Assembly (NCBI GenBank): GCA_021029095.1
Contig: JAJOHG010000217.1
Span: 1 to 43,753, forward strand
Direction of reading: 5' to 3'
Length of the DNA: 43,753 nt
Source: Phellopilus nigrolimitatus
Lineage: Eukaryota; Basidiomycota; Agaricomycetes; Hymenochaetales; Hymenochaetaceae
The translations under genes and the position numbers were made by a program. The notes under the pieces are model-generated. The model was not told the origin of the DNA and did no database searches. It saw only the letters and a list, made by a program, of their open reading frames with translations. Below are positions 1 to 9,787 of this stretch, one piece after another (the stretch's first letter is position 1; the number at the start of each line of letters is the position of its first letter).

Positions 1-741
1 CGGTAGACATTGTTGTACAAGATGCATTGGCAACGCTCGTTGTTGTTGCCGTTGTCGCCGTCCTCGAAGTATCAATGCCGACGTCGGCGTCGTCGCGGTC
101 GTCGACGCGGTCAGTTGTCTGTAGTCACTTTCCGAGAGTAGCGTGACGTTATGCGTTAGCTGTCATTACATAACACATCGGAGGTCCATTTGAAAAACTC
201 ACGCCGTACCATGTCGATGACAGCTGTACTTTGACAGGTTCCTTCAACATAGCGGCATTCGAGGGGATCTGAGGTTGAAGCATGAAACTTACTCGAACTG
301 CACCTGGCTCATGAAAAATCAAAACTACCAGAGCACAATTCAATTCTGCTCGTAACATCTTTCTCTGAACGAGACTTCAACTGATCAAAACGACTCGTAT
401 GACACAATTTAGTCGCCCAGTAGGCTGTTTACAAATTGCTTCTTATCTTAGGAGAAATACAGGCTCCTTGGCACGGCTCGGTGAACTCGGGGTTGTAGCA
501 AGGTACATACATGCTGTCCACAATCGGACAGAGGAGTGTTCCGAGTAGTGTCTGATGTTTTGGTCGCAGCGCCCTCATCACAAGCCGGCCCTCGGAAAGA
601 CTCCTAGGAAAGGCGGAATGTGTTGCATTGCTACGAAGTTACCCAAGTTTGAGCAAATGAATGATATATACAACTTTGTGATTGGCGAAGACACAGAGCG
701 CTGGTGATCGAAACTCCCTGCATGATTAATCGTCCTCCCAT
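1..741. other. Left edge, no gene recognised
   Basis: Positions 1-115 are rich in CGT/TCG/TTG triplets and open in frames on both strands (Thr/Asp-rich on minus, Val/Ser-rich on plus). This could be the end of a coding exon that runs off the left edge, or just triplet-rich DNA; I cannot decide. From 116 to 741 I see no conserved protein, RNA gene or repeat. Confidence 0.35.
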
Positions 742-743
742 TA

Positions 744-824
744 CAGCTAATTGAGAAATCGTAGGCGGATTGCATTTTTTCTCTACAGTAGGTTGCTTAG
801 AAACGCAATATAGTTTATTACTCT
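744..824 (+). repeat. Left terminal inverted repeat of the MITE-like element
   Basis: This arm starts CAGCTAATTGAGAAATCG just after TA at 742-743. It is the near-perfect inverted copy of 1211-1292; the only difference I see is one A in an A-run (TAATAAAC versus TAATAAAAC). Confidence 0.85.
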
Positions 825-1210
825 GAATCTGGCATTACTTCCTGATTTAGATAGAGAGCCGGCCTATGCGTGACTTGTGTGTGATGCATGTCGGTGTCCT
901 CCTGCATCGTCATGGGACGCTACCATTTCATCCACCTAGAGATGTGTTTCGATATCTCACAAAACTATATTATTGCTCTCTTTTATATGTAGAATATATA
1001 TCCCATCTCCAGGAAGACAGTGAATAGTGAATAAACCAAATCAATGCTGACTTTATCTCTGTGCAATTGTGCAACCAATATTGAGAGGTGACTCGTCGGC
1101 GAGTTGGCGACGAGACTGAGGCAGCGCAACACCGACACCGAAATGTGTCACACAAGTGTCACAGATCATGGGCCGGCTCGCAGTCCAAGCTGGGAAGTGC
1201 TACCGGTCTC

Positions 1211-1292
1211 GGAGTAATAAAACTATATTGCGTTTCTAAGCAACCTACTGTAGAGAAAAAATGCAATCCGCCTACGATTTCTCAATTAGCTG
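1211..1292 (-). repeat. Right terminal inverted repeat of the MITE-like element
   Basis: Reverse complement of the left arm, ending CTCAATTAGCTG directly before TA at 1293-1294. Confidence 0.85.
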
Positions 1293-1294
1293 TA

Positions 1295-2611
1295 ACGTAG
1301 GGCTTATCAGCGCTCGCTGTCCGTACGCTGAAGTTCTGTTGAAACTTGTTCTTCAGTGTCAGTATGGAAATATTTGTATAATTTCTGTTGAGTTTGCAAT
1401 GACTCATGCTCTGGGATAGTTGACTTGCCTTCTCCCGCAGAGTTGAGCACCATTTCCGCTCCATCATGCATCATGACCTGCATTTGAAATGTTTCGTTGC
1501 GACGATCTTCATTTACTTAATTTAGTTTAGATGTTCCACGAAAGCATCAACGATTCTTCAGAAATTACTGTCCCGAAAGCGGCAACGACCCACGTACAGC
1601 AACGACTCGTCGGCCTCATAGCAGCTTTACAATTCACCACTTCTCTCCACATTTTTTAACATAAACTCATAAGGTATGCTGCTATCTGTATATAAAATTT
1701 GGTTTAGAAATATCTACTTTCTGATGAGGGAAAAATGAAATACTGCACAAAAGTTCGATGATTTCTTATTTTGGAAACTGCATGTGCTCAGCCTTCGAGT
1801 TTGAGAGACGATAGCTCGAGCAAAACTTAAGCAATCATGTCGATTTTTGCTGCGATAGAGGCACTTACATCTACAGAAAAACTTTCAGCCTTTATCTTCT
1901 TTTCCTGAAGTGAATTTGCGGCTTTATTTGCATACAAAGATGCCATTGTCCTAAGATCTGAGCCTTTGATAGCTAGCAGTGGATTGCCTGATATCTCAAT
2001 ACCGGTAGGTTGTCCGAGCTTGAGACTTTCAGCATATAAGTTATGCATACTATAGACTACACTTTGATTTTATCATATTTTTGGGGCTTCTAGAAGAAGT
2101 CAGGAGAGCCCATGTCTTCTCTTGTACTGAAAAGCAATGTCTCAGAAGACCGGTTTTCCCTGACTTGTCAATCACAATTGGTGGCCTTCGCTTTTGATAA
2201 ATTGAGAGATTAAGATGCTAACTTAAATTTAGAAAAAGATTGGAAGTGATCGGCTTTCATGTGGTCTCTGGAGAGCTCATTTTCATCGGCATGTTTTGGC
2301 TTCTTCGTGCTGATTTGTCACTCAAGTTCACACCTCCATGCGACACACTTTCTTTCATATTGCAAGTTATTTCTTTTTTGTGAAATGAGTACTGGGTTCT
2401 CCTGTTGCAGCTATTCTAGGATTCGATGAAATAATACACAAAGTAGCTAATCGCTATTGCCCACCAATGATGTCGCAGTACTTTTCATTACAGTCAATTT
2501 GAGACGGCAATGTACAATGTCATATCACGACGTAGCTTGGGGTAACTCGACAGAAATAATGCTCCAGGTTGAGCGTGTAGCCAGGAAAAGGATAACAGGA
2601 GATCCCAATGT
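1295..2611. other. No gene recognised
   Basis: AT-rich sequence. A 73-codon minus-strand frame lies at 1827-2048, but I recognise no family and it starts in unspliced context. I see no repeat, RNA gene or conserved motif here. Confidence 0.4.
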
Positions 2612-4049
2612 TTATGTCATACACACGTTTCCCAACGTACATGAATCATGGAGTCTAGGCACGGAAAATTCAATGCTAATTACAGTGGATGTGTTGGCAT
2701 TGGTCAAAGCGAGTGTGTTGCGTTGATAGCATTGGTAGATCGATGTTCCTCTACGGCGGTGGGCCTGAGGATAATCAGATGTCGCGGCGTCGAAAAACAA
2801 CGAATCAATCGACACCGGGGAAAAGGGAAGAATTGGAGACGGGTTGAAAGAGCTGAAATCATCGTCGCAATCGTCCGCACCTTCAGGGCTATCGGTTGCG
2901 CGATCGATTCTGCTCGGTCCAGCCACTGGAGGGGGTGTCGGAAGGCGCTATGAGGAACTGATTTTCGTTCTGCACACAGGGCACGTTCTTACAGAATGGA
3001 GCCATTGTTGTTAGATTAAGATATCCAGACGATGAGCGTAGTCCACAGATGAAGAGAAGAAATTTGGCTGACCTCAAGACATTCTTTGTGACACCAGTGA
3101 TTGCACGGCTCAGCTTTAAGTACAGGATCGACATCCTTATACTGCGGCCAAAAGGTCAATCATGGTGACTTAAGTAAAAATGATAATATTACAGACGTCG
3201 TCAAGACAGATAGGGCAGCGAGAGTCGCTTTCAGCAGTCTGCCAATCCTTATAGAGGCCAGTGGGTAACACAGAGATAATGTGTGCGGGTGCAGCACGAG
3301 GTTTCGCATCGCCCAAAATTGCAGCGAGTGCGATCAAGATCTCGTCATATGTGTCGAAGTCCTCGTCACGCTGCATCAATATTAGTGTTAGGGCCTGAAT
3401 GCGCGAGCCGTGTCGAATTACTACTGACCATAAAGTCGCCCAGATTCCTCAAGTTGGGTCTACGTCCAAGCCTCAAAGAGAACGAGCGCGTTGGGTTATC
3501 TTCGTCGTGTCTTCCGGTTTTCGCCCGCTGCCGCACACGCTGGCGGCCGGCCGCGATCATTGCAAACCAATCATGATTGACGATGCCGCCGGAAGCAGTG
3601 TCTCCCCAGAACCTTGACGCCCAAACCGGCCCCTGTGCCCCGCCCGCAGTTCGGAGGCGCGTTGTCCGCATCTTCCGGTTGGTGCGAAGAGTGCTGGCGC
3701 CACAGTGCAGCGCCTACGGAACGAGTCCATGAACGAGTGTCCGGAAGGACGCGCCTCCACATCTTCGTCCGCGATGTCGCCCCACCGCACGTGTGTGTCG
3801 ATTCTTGGAGGCTACGGACGCTCGCGCTCACGGTCGTATGCACTGGTGAACTGCTGGCGGGGTGTAGTAGACAAACCGTTGATGCCCAATACGTTCATAG
3901 CATGCTGGAAGCCATGCGAGCGACCTAATGCCGCTGCTGCGGGTTCGCGCTCCGCGTCGTGTGCCTGTGTCCGGCGGGCCTGAACGGATTGCAATAGCAT
4001 CGCGCGCTGCAGCGTAATGTCTTTCCTCTGCGTGCTGCGTCTGGTCCAC
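2612..4049 (-). pseudogene. Decayed RING-H2 finger (E3 ubiquitin ligase-like) gene
   Basis: The minus strand encodes a complete RING-H2 zinc-ligand set spread over exons: RCPICLDD (exon 3370-3197), EPCNHWCHKECLE (exon 3141-3073) and QWLHSVRTCPVCRTKI (from 3007). Upstream, exon 3671-3429 ends NLRNLGDFM. Introns 3371-3428 and 3142-3196 have canonical GT-AG borders and keep phase. Four lesions are visible. The acceptor before 3007 reads AA (3008-3009) instead of AG. In-frame TAG codons at 2948-2950 and 3812-3814 each interrupt a frame that stays coding-like on both sides (PTPPPVAGPSR after the first; DIADEDVEARP after the second). The frame also changes between the segment ending near 3640 and the next one. 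Both TAGs are one C-to-T step from CAG, and the acceptor is one G-to-A step from AG. RING-H2 proteins usually transfer ubiquitin; this copy should not make the full protein. The N-terminal limits are unclear. Confidence 0.6.
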
Positions 4050-4691
4050 ACTGGCTCGTAGCAGGTAATTACCCTAGACACATCTTGCAGTAAAACAGAC
4101 CAAATGCCTCGAGCCTGCCTCCTGAAAGCAAGCGCGCAATGTTCTCGGTATGACGAGGCAGCGCAGACATCATCTACTGGATTTGAAGGATGTGGCATGT
4201 GTATGCATGCGAGACTCGAGTTAGTTCCCATGAAATAGGTCCTAGCTGAGTGTGTTCAAGGTGTGCGGCTGTATGATCATAGAAACCCATTACACGTCAT
4301 GAAATCGAGCGAGACGATGGTGGAGATAAGACAAAAAAAGGTAAATTTCGAAGATTTCCCACGGGTGGGTCGTTGTCGGCAAATTAATCAAAATCGACTT
4401 TTGTCAGAAATAAATTCATAGCACATCCGTCTTACGGCTTTTATTTTATTTTGTTTACACGGGCATGTAGCCAAGACAATTGTCTTTCCATTGCACGTAA
4501 AATCATAAGCTATTGTGGAATATTGAGTTTTCAATGCTTTGCAAAAGCTAGGTTGAGTCGTTGCCGTTTTTAGGACAGTATATGTCACATATGTATATGC
4601 AGTTGAACAATGCACACATATTTCGCTCTTCTACTCCTTACATGTAATGTTCAATATCCCATCAACCTACAGCTAATTCTGCTCTGGACGT
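4050..4691. other. Intergenic, no gene recognised
   Basis: Spacer between the RING remnant and the 3' end of the glyoxalase gene. Short minus-strand frames are present (for example at 4388-4615) but have no recognisable content. I see no repeat or RNA gene. Confidence 0.4.
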
Positions 4692-5521
4692 TTAAGCTTC
4701 ACCGGGTTTGAATTTCGTGGGGACGATCTCGATCCAGTACCTATGGAATGACCATGACCGAATTCAGATACATGACTGTACGCATGTGTTAATCACTCAC
4801 CCATCAGGGTCCTTGATGAAGGCGATATGCTTCATGGTGCCGTCAGTGAGCCTCTTCTGGAAAGGTACACCGAGTTGCTCGAAGCGCGCGCAGGTTGCCT
4901 GAATGTCATCGCACGAGATCGCGATGTGCCCGAACCCGCGGCCCGGTTCGCTGTTCCCATTTGCGTACCCTTTGAATTCGGGGTCGGTCTCCGTGCCATG
5001 GTTGTGCGTGAGTTCAAGAATACCTGGATTCAAGGCGCATGAGAAAATTAAGATGTTGTGGGTTAGCCTATGTAGGAGGTGCGATAAATTGCAGTGGTGT
5101 ATGCGCGCACCTTCGCGCGAGGTACGCTTCTCCTTCTGCGCTTCAAGCGGTTCTGCGCCGTTCGAGTGGTCGAATGCGAGAAAGTAGAGCGTGAAACTGG
5201 AGCGCTCAAGCTCTGGCAGGCAATGAACGATCGTGAGATGATGTATGCAGAATCGTGGGTGGACAATCACGCACTGTCCAAAAGTTCCATGCCCAAAACC
5301 TTCATACATCGAGCATGGACGAAGTAAGCTGAGGCGGTTCAAACGAATGTGATATCGATTCCAGCGCTTACTTCCTTGTAGAACTTGAGAGAGACATTCG
5401 GGTCCTTAACACGAAGCATTGTGTGGTTGAACTATTGCGCAAACGTGAGTATATGCTCTATAAACCATAGGAACCAACACATTCCGACCTTAAAACTTGC
5501 AGTTTCAGCGTTGCGAGCCAT
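4692..5521 (-). CDS. GLO1: Lactoylglutathione lyase (glyoxalase I)
   Basis: Glyoxalase I isomerises the methylglyoxal-glutathione hemithioacetal to S-lactoylglutathione in the cytosol. Six exons: 5521-5489, 5431-5372, 5299-5275, 5212-5111, 5023-4801 and 4740-4692; all introns are GT-AG and phases agree, giving 163 aa, a single-domain size. Family motifs in order: [16 protein letters not shown] (residues 14-29), [22 protein letters not shown] (74-85), RGFGHIAI (102-109) and DPDGYWIEI (145-153). By comparison with human GlxI the metal ligands are His14 (Gln in human, His in many bacterial enzymes), Glu77, His106 and Glu152, so the site is complete. The start is the first ATG of an N-terminal [11 protein letters not shown] exon. 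A Tc1/mariner element begins 116 nt upstream of it. Confidence 0.95.
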
Positions 5522-5637
5522 GTTTCGAGAGATAACGAGTCTGGGTGCAAGGGTTGCGAGGTATTTGTATGCGAACGTGGTGGAGAAAGGGATAGTCCGA
5601 AGGACACTCGACGGAGGTATTATTTCGTCAGTAAGTA

Positions 5638-5664
5638 CAGTCATGTGACATAAGTTTATTCCGG
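5638..5664 (+). repeat. Left terminal inverted repeat of the Tc1/mariner element
   Basis: 27 nt beginning CAGTCATGTGACATAAG and ending TTCCGG, next to TA at 5636-5637. It matches the reverse complement of 6845-6871 at every position. Confidence 0.95.
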
Positions 5665-5689
5665 GGTGTGGCAATCATGAACTCATCGA

Positions 5690-6553
5690 AATTTGTTTGC
5701 TTCATTACTCCACAAATACAAAATAAATTATCAATCCAACACTTGGTGGTTCCTCCTTTGACCTCTATTATCTGCTCCACATGTCTAGGCATGCTAGAAA
5801 CAAGAGAATTGATTATTTTAGTGTCAATCTTTTCACATTCCTCCAAAAGTGCCCTCTTCAATTCTTTCTTGTTCTGGAATGTTTCTGGTCTTTTTCTGGT
5901 TGGGATTTTTGTCAGATACCAAAGATTTCCACTGGGGTTGATGTCTAATGGTTGAGCTGGGTGGGGAAATGTCTCCAGGAAATTGCTGTCCCTGATTGTT
6001 TTCACTGCATCGAATCTGTGAACTGATGCCCCATCTTCCATGCCCTTTACAAACCACATCTCTGCATAAAACTCCACATAAATGCCCCAGAGGGGTCCTG
6101 TTATGATCAGCTCCACATAACCATTGCTCTTTTGGCTATCCTTGGGCATAAAAATGAGTGGGCCTGCTTGTTATTTGCAATGCACCCTCAAATCATAGCT
6201 CTCAACATTCCTGACCTAACAGTGGCTGCCAGGCACTTCTTTTCAAGCTCTGCCTTGAAGTGTTTCCATACTAGAGGGATACTGTAGCTCTTCCAAAGCT
6301 TTACTAGTGATATTACTGCCCAGATGACTCTGTGCCATTCCTCCTTTCCATGGGGTAAAATTGTGGTTATTTGAGCAAGCCATTTCTTTCTATGCTTGTC
6401 ACTCAGGGTGGGGTTTTTTGCATGCATAGTGTGAATATATGCACAAGTAACAATGTTAATCCCTCTGGATAGTCCTGGGGGCTGCTGGGGAGGAGAGGCT
6501 GATGTTGGAGTTATGAGTGTTGTCGACAAGTGTTTGGCATCTGTTGCCATCAA
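5690..6553 (-). pseudogene. Degenerate Tc1/mariner transposase
   Basis: Two minus-strand frames hold recognisable DDE-domain pieces. The first (from 6553) contains EEWHRVIW followed by AVISL where the family has the first catalytic Asp (usual form WSDES), so that residue looks lost. It runs into TGA at 6188-6190 in MI*GCIANN, where the family normally has Trp (MxWGC). The frame then changes, and from about 6149 the second frame carries MEDGASVHR (the second catalytic Asp region), PLDINPSGNLW (family form SPDLNPIExxW) and LVSSMPRHVEQIIEVKGG, the usual C-terminal block. This copy cannot encode an active enzyme as read here. Confidence 0.88.
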
Positions 6554-6844
6554 GTGACCACTTAAAATTATGCAAACCCCTGTTCTTAATTTTGTTCAGA
6601 CATACACTCCTGGGTATGTCATTGACGTGGCCTCAATTATGGTAGTTCTGGAGAACCTGACAGACAGTCAAATCAGAGTGTTGGACAGTTTAGCAATTTA
6701 AGGCTGAGTTAGATAAGAATTGGCTAAATTAACTACAGCATGACAATCAGACGGAGTGAAGTAACATTCTCCAAGTTGTTTGGGCATGATTGAATCAGCA
6801 GTTGTTGTGATATGAGGCAAAGTTGTCGTATTGAGGCATGAGAA

Positions 6845-6871
6845 CCGGAATAAACTTATGTCACATGACTG
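6845..6871 (-). repeat. Right terminal inverted repeat of the Tc1/mariner element
   Basis: 27 nt ending CTTATGTCACATGACTG, next to TA at 6872-6873; exact inverted copy of the left end. Confidence 0.95.
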
Positions 6872-7078
6872 TACATGCTGCGTGTATTACTCATAATTCG
6901 CACGGCTGCTAAATCAGTCATGTACAGCGTAATGACGTAACTTAGAAGTCGAATTTGAGGACGCGAACTTCAAGCGTGGAGCGGCGTCTTTCTTCCCTCG
7001 CTATTTTCGCGTTGTTGTCGTCGTTGTCGTCGTTGTCATCGTCGTCGTCGTACACGGCTGCGGCCACCTTGGTCCAGC

Positions 7079-9247
7079 ATGTCGAGCTCCTCATCTCCCT
7101 CCCAGTACCGCACAGTCGGCATTATTCTTGCAGTTGGTTCGGGTCTGCTCATTGGAACGTCTTTCGTCTTCAAGAAGAAAGGGCTATTGAAGTCACAAGC
7201 AGGTCATGCAGCGGGCGAGGGTGTCCGGTACTTGAAGTCGGTAAGCATAACAACTATCCTTCACATACTTTTGCTCATTTCATTTTCAGCCTATGTGGTG
7301 GACAGGGATGACAAGTAAGGATAAATTCAGTGATTTTGTTTCTTCCGCCGTCGGCTGACGCCACATGCAGTGATGATCTGCGGCGAACTTTGCAATTTCG
7401 GAGGTGTGCTTTCGTGACTATTCTTCTGAAATGCTTTCTGACTTTTTAAAAAGCATATGCATTCGTTGAAGCTATAGTCGTCGTATGTTTTCTCCCGTCA
7501 ATTGCAACTTCTTTCTAGTTTTTTTAATTGTTGGACAGACCCCACTCGGCGCACTCTCAGTCGTTATATCTGCGATTCTGTCGCATCTCATCTTGAAGGA
7601 AAAGCTTACGATCTTTGGTTGGATTGGCTGCACGCAATGTATATTAGGCGCCATTATCATTGCTCTCAATGGTCCAGAAGAACAATCGGTTTCTACTATT
7701 GATGCGTTCAAAGACCTCTTCCTTGCCCCTTGGTTTCTCGCATATGGCGGAGTATGCATCGCTGTTGCCCTAACCATTGTTTTCTTCGTTGCGCCGAAGT
7801 ATGGCACAAAGAGCATGATTTGGTACATCCTTGTCTGCTCGCTCATAGGTGGCATCAGCGTCAGTTGTACGCAAGGGTTGGGAGCTTGTATATTGACAAG
7901 CATCAGAGGGGAGAACCAGGTTAGTCTCCGTTGATACTGTATTTCCTATACTGTTTACATTTTTCTTCTACCTAGTTCAAGAACTGGTTTATCTACTTCC
8001 TTATGTTCTTCGTTGTCTGCACTCTCTGTGAGTCAAGTATAGAAATGTTTCTTTCTGATTTCATCTTATTTGATATATGGACAGTGACAGAAATTTATTA
8101 TTTGAACGTTGCATTGGCATTGTTCAATACAGCAATGGGTCAGTCAAATATATAAATTTTATTATTCACAGCTGACAATCTTGCAGTCACCCCCACATAT
8201 TACGTGCTCTTTACATTTTTCACTCTCGTCACATCGGTCATCCTATACCAAGGCCTCAAGGCCGCTGCCTCCACGATCGTCACCATTGCGCTCGCCTTCC
8301 TCGTCATCTGTTCGGGAATATTTATACTTCAGATGTCGAAGATCGACCCGCGGCACCTCACGAAACTCGATCGCAAGACGACCATGCTCCTCCAGGCGGC
8401 GCGTGAGGAGATCAGGCCGGCCGGTGCGGATGGCTCCGACAACGAGCCCGATTCGGAGAAGCTTATCGAAGCGACGGAGGAGCCTGGCATGGACGCACTT
8501 GCAGGCCGCTTCGGCGGCATCGGCGGGAGCATCGTGCGCGCCCGCCGCCGCGCGACCATCCAGACAAATCAGAAGTACCGCAAGAGCCGGCGGCGCGTGG
8601 ACACCACCGCATCCGCACCAGGTCCGAGCCTCACACGCCCAAGCACGCAGAGCAGATTCTCGGATGCGTCTACCGGGATGGACAGCGTGCACGCACGCCA
8701 GCTGCATGAGCTGTGGCGGGAGGAGCGGGAGGGGAAGCGCGACCCAGGCGATGGAGCATACGTGCAAGTCGTGCCCGCGGACATGCGCGCGGAGAACGGA
8801 AAGCTCGACAGGTGGCGCTCGGTTAACGGGCTACCGTTTCCCTCTGGCAAGGCTAGCAAGGGACACATCCTCTCGGACGAACCGCTTGTTTCCTCTCCAG
8901 TCGGAACTCCTACAGGCGAGCTTCATAGTTCTTACAGCGTGCATTTCTGCGATCAGCCTATACCGCGTGGATGCACATCGCCGGTGCAGGACATCAACGC
9001 CGCGTCCCGCCGTTCTAGTACTAGCACCGGCTCACATACGGTGGTACTACCCGCGTCCCCGTCGCCTGCGCTCGTTCCGACGTCGAACACGTCGCTGCCG
9101 AGTCTGCATCTCACAACGCCTTCTCTGCAAATTCCTGCTGTAAATCCACTTTCTCGCGGGCCTTCCATTGTTTCATCTTCAATTGACTCGTGTCCCTCGC
9201 CGATTCTGGAGAGTGTCGGCCAGGGAAAGGAGCACGAGTCTCATTGA
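7079..9247 (+). CDS. NIPA-type magnesium transporter (DUF803 family)
   Basis: NIPA proteins are membrane Mg2+ transporters of the drug/metabolite transporter clan. Eight exons: 7079-7240, 7290-7314, 7371-7403, 7454-7482, 7539-7919, 7976-8027, 8085-8138 and 8187-9247; all introns are GT-AG and in phase, giving about 598 aa. Diagnostic blocks are GLLIGTSFVFKKKGL (residues 22-36), AGEGVRYLKSPMWWTGM, CNFGAYAF, TPLGALSVVISAILSHLILKE, GCTQCILGAIIIALNGPEE and VAPKYGTKSM, followed by further hydrophobic helices. About 280 C-terminal residues form a charged, Ser/Pro-rich, probably cytosolic tail; tails like this vary widely among fungi. The start is the only ATG shortly before the first helix. The region just upstream (7011-7060) is a TCG/TTG triplet run. 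The gene is divergent from GLO1. Confidence 0.95.
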
Positions 9248-9480
9248 CTGCGCTAATTGTTTGTTTCTTCTTGTGAACTTCTCTGGATCTCACATGTAAC
9301 CTATACACTGATACCATTTTGTATTGTACCTTGTCGACATACTCATGTAACTTACGAGTAAAAGTTAATTGACACGTCTTTCCTGAGGTCCTGCCGTGTG
9401 TTAAGTATTGTTGGCGAAGAATATTTCGTTTCATGGATTTCACCAGAGGCGCTAGCCTGATAATGCCGGGCCGGGAGGGA
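9248..9480. other. 3' flank of the transporter gene
   Basis: Probable 3' UTR and spacer after the NIPA stop codon; no gene or structured RNA seen. Confidence 0.4.
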
Positions 9481-9506
9481 GGGGGGGGGGGGGGGGGGGG
9501 GGGGGG
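9481..9506 (+). repeat. Homopolymer run of 26 G
   Basis: Twenty-six consecutive G follow GGGAGGGA. G runs of this length can form quadruplex structures and are unreliable in sequencing, so the exact length is uncertain. The run sits between the transporter gene and the serine tRNA. Confidence 0.95.
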
Positions 9507-9674
9507 ACGAGGTCGTTCAGCTATTGCGAACAGTTCTTCGACGACGTGAATCGTCCTTCAGCTGGCACGACGTGTGTTTGCACCACTTTGGGTTGCATTG
9601 GCAACTTTTTTCCATTTGCGCGCGCCGGCAAGGGCGCTGTAATGCTTATACCGCAGGAAAAGGAGTCAGATTGC

Positions 9675-9684
9675 AAAAAAAAAA
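9675..9684 (-). terminator. RNA polymerase III T-run terminator of the tRNA
   Basis: Ten A on the plus strand are ten T on the transcribed strand, starting 5 nt after the tRNA discriminator base; the standard pol III stop. Confidence 0.85.
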
Positions 9685-9688
9685 GAAT

Positions 9689-9787
9689 CGTCACCTGAGC
9701 GATTCGAACACTCGCGTGCAAAGCACAACCGCTAACGATCCAGTCTTTGGTAGCAGGCGATCCCGTTAACCACTCCGGCAAAGTGAC
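9689..9787 (-). tRNA. tRNA-Ser (anticodon GCU) with a 17-nt intron
   Basis: Minus-strand cloverleaf. The acceptor stem pairs GTCACTT with AGGTGAC, with discriminator G. The D arm has CCG/CGG around GAGTGGTTAA. The anticodon stem pairs ATCGC with GCGGT around loop CTGCTAA (anticodon GCT). The long variable arm has stem GTGC-TTT-GCAC, typical of class II serine tRNAs, and the T arm has GAGTG/CGCTC around TTCGAAT. The loop is interrupted after position 37 by a 17-nt intron (9734-9750), the canonical place for eukaryotic tRNA introns. It decodes AGC/AGU serine codons. Confidence 0.93.

Larger units (their letters stand above)
744..1292. mobile_element. MITE-like palindromic element with TA flanks (mariner-type)
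   Basis: A 549-bp segment begins CAGCTAATTGAG and ends with its reverse complement CTCAATTAGCTG. Both ends are directly flanked by TA (742-743 and 1293-1294), the target duplication used by Tc1/mariner elements, and the CAG terminus is shared with the full-size element at 5638. The outer arms of about 81 nt are nearly perfect inverted copies with one single-base indel. Inside them the match continues in diverged form to about 905 on the left and 1120 on the right; blocks such as AGCCGGCC and TCGGTGTC recur in opposite orientation. No transposase frame is present. I infer a non-autonomous element; a palindromic duplication of other origin is possible. Confidence 0.7.
5638..6871 (-). mobile_element. 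Tc1/mariner-type DNA transposon, 1234 bp
   Basis: The element is bounded by perfect 27-bp terminal inverted repeats (5638-5664 and 6845-6871, starting CAGTCATGTGACATAAG) and by TA on each side (5636-5637 and 6872-6873), the hallmark of Tc1/mariner insertion. Its length is typical of the superfamily. The interior carries a degenerate minus-strand transposase. It lies between the divergent glyoxalase and NIPA genes; removing it with one TA would leave only about 320 nt between their start codons. The intact ends alongside a broken transposase suggest the copy is non-autonomous, possibly mobilised in trans. Confidence 0.93.

Noticed and set aside
4797..5342. 181-codon minus-strand frame over the glyoxalase locus
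   Set aside because: It reads through introns 3 and 4 of GLO1; only the exon parts match the family.
5638..6871. Reading the Tc1/mariner insertion as an active autonomous element
   Set aside because: The transposase has a stop at a conserved Trp, a frame change and loss of the first catalytic Asp region.
7011..7060. TCG/TTG triplet run as the start of a protein-coding exon
   Set aside because: Its frame is not continuous with the NIPA start and the family begins at the following ATG; more likely 5' UTR.
8109..9143. 344-codon plus-strand frame, very Arg/Ser-rich
   Set aside because: Alternative frame of the last exon of the NIPA transporter; composition is that of a shifted GC-rich frame.
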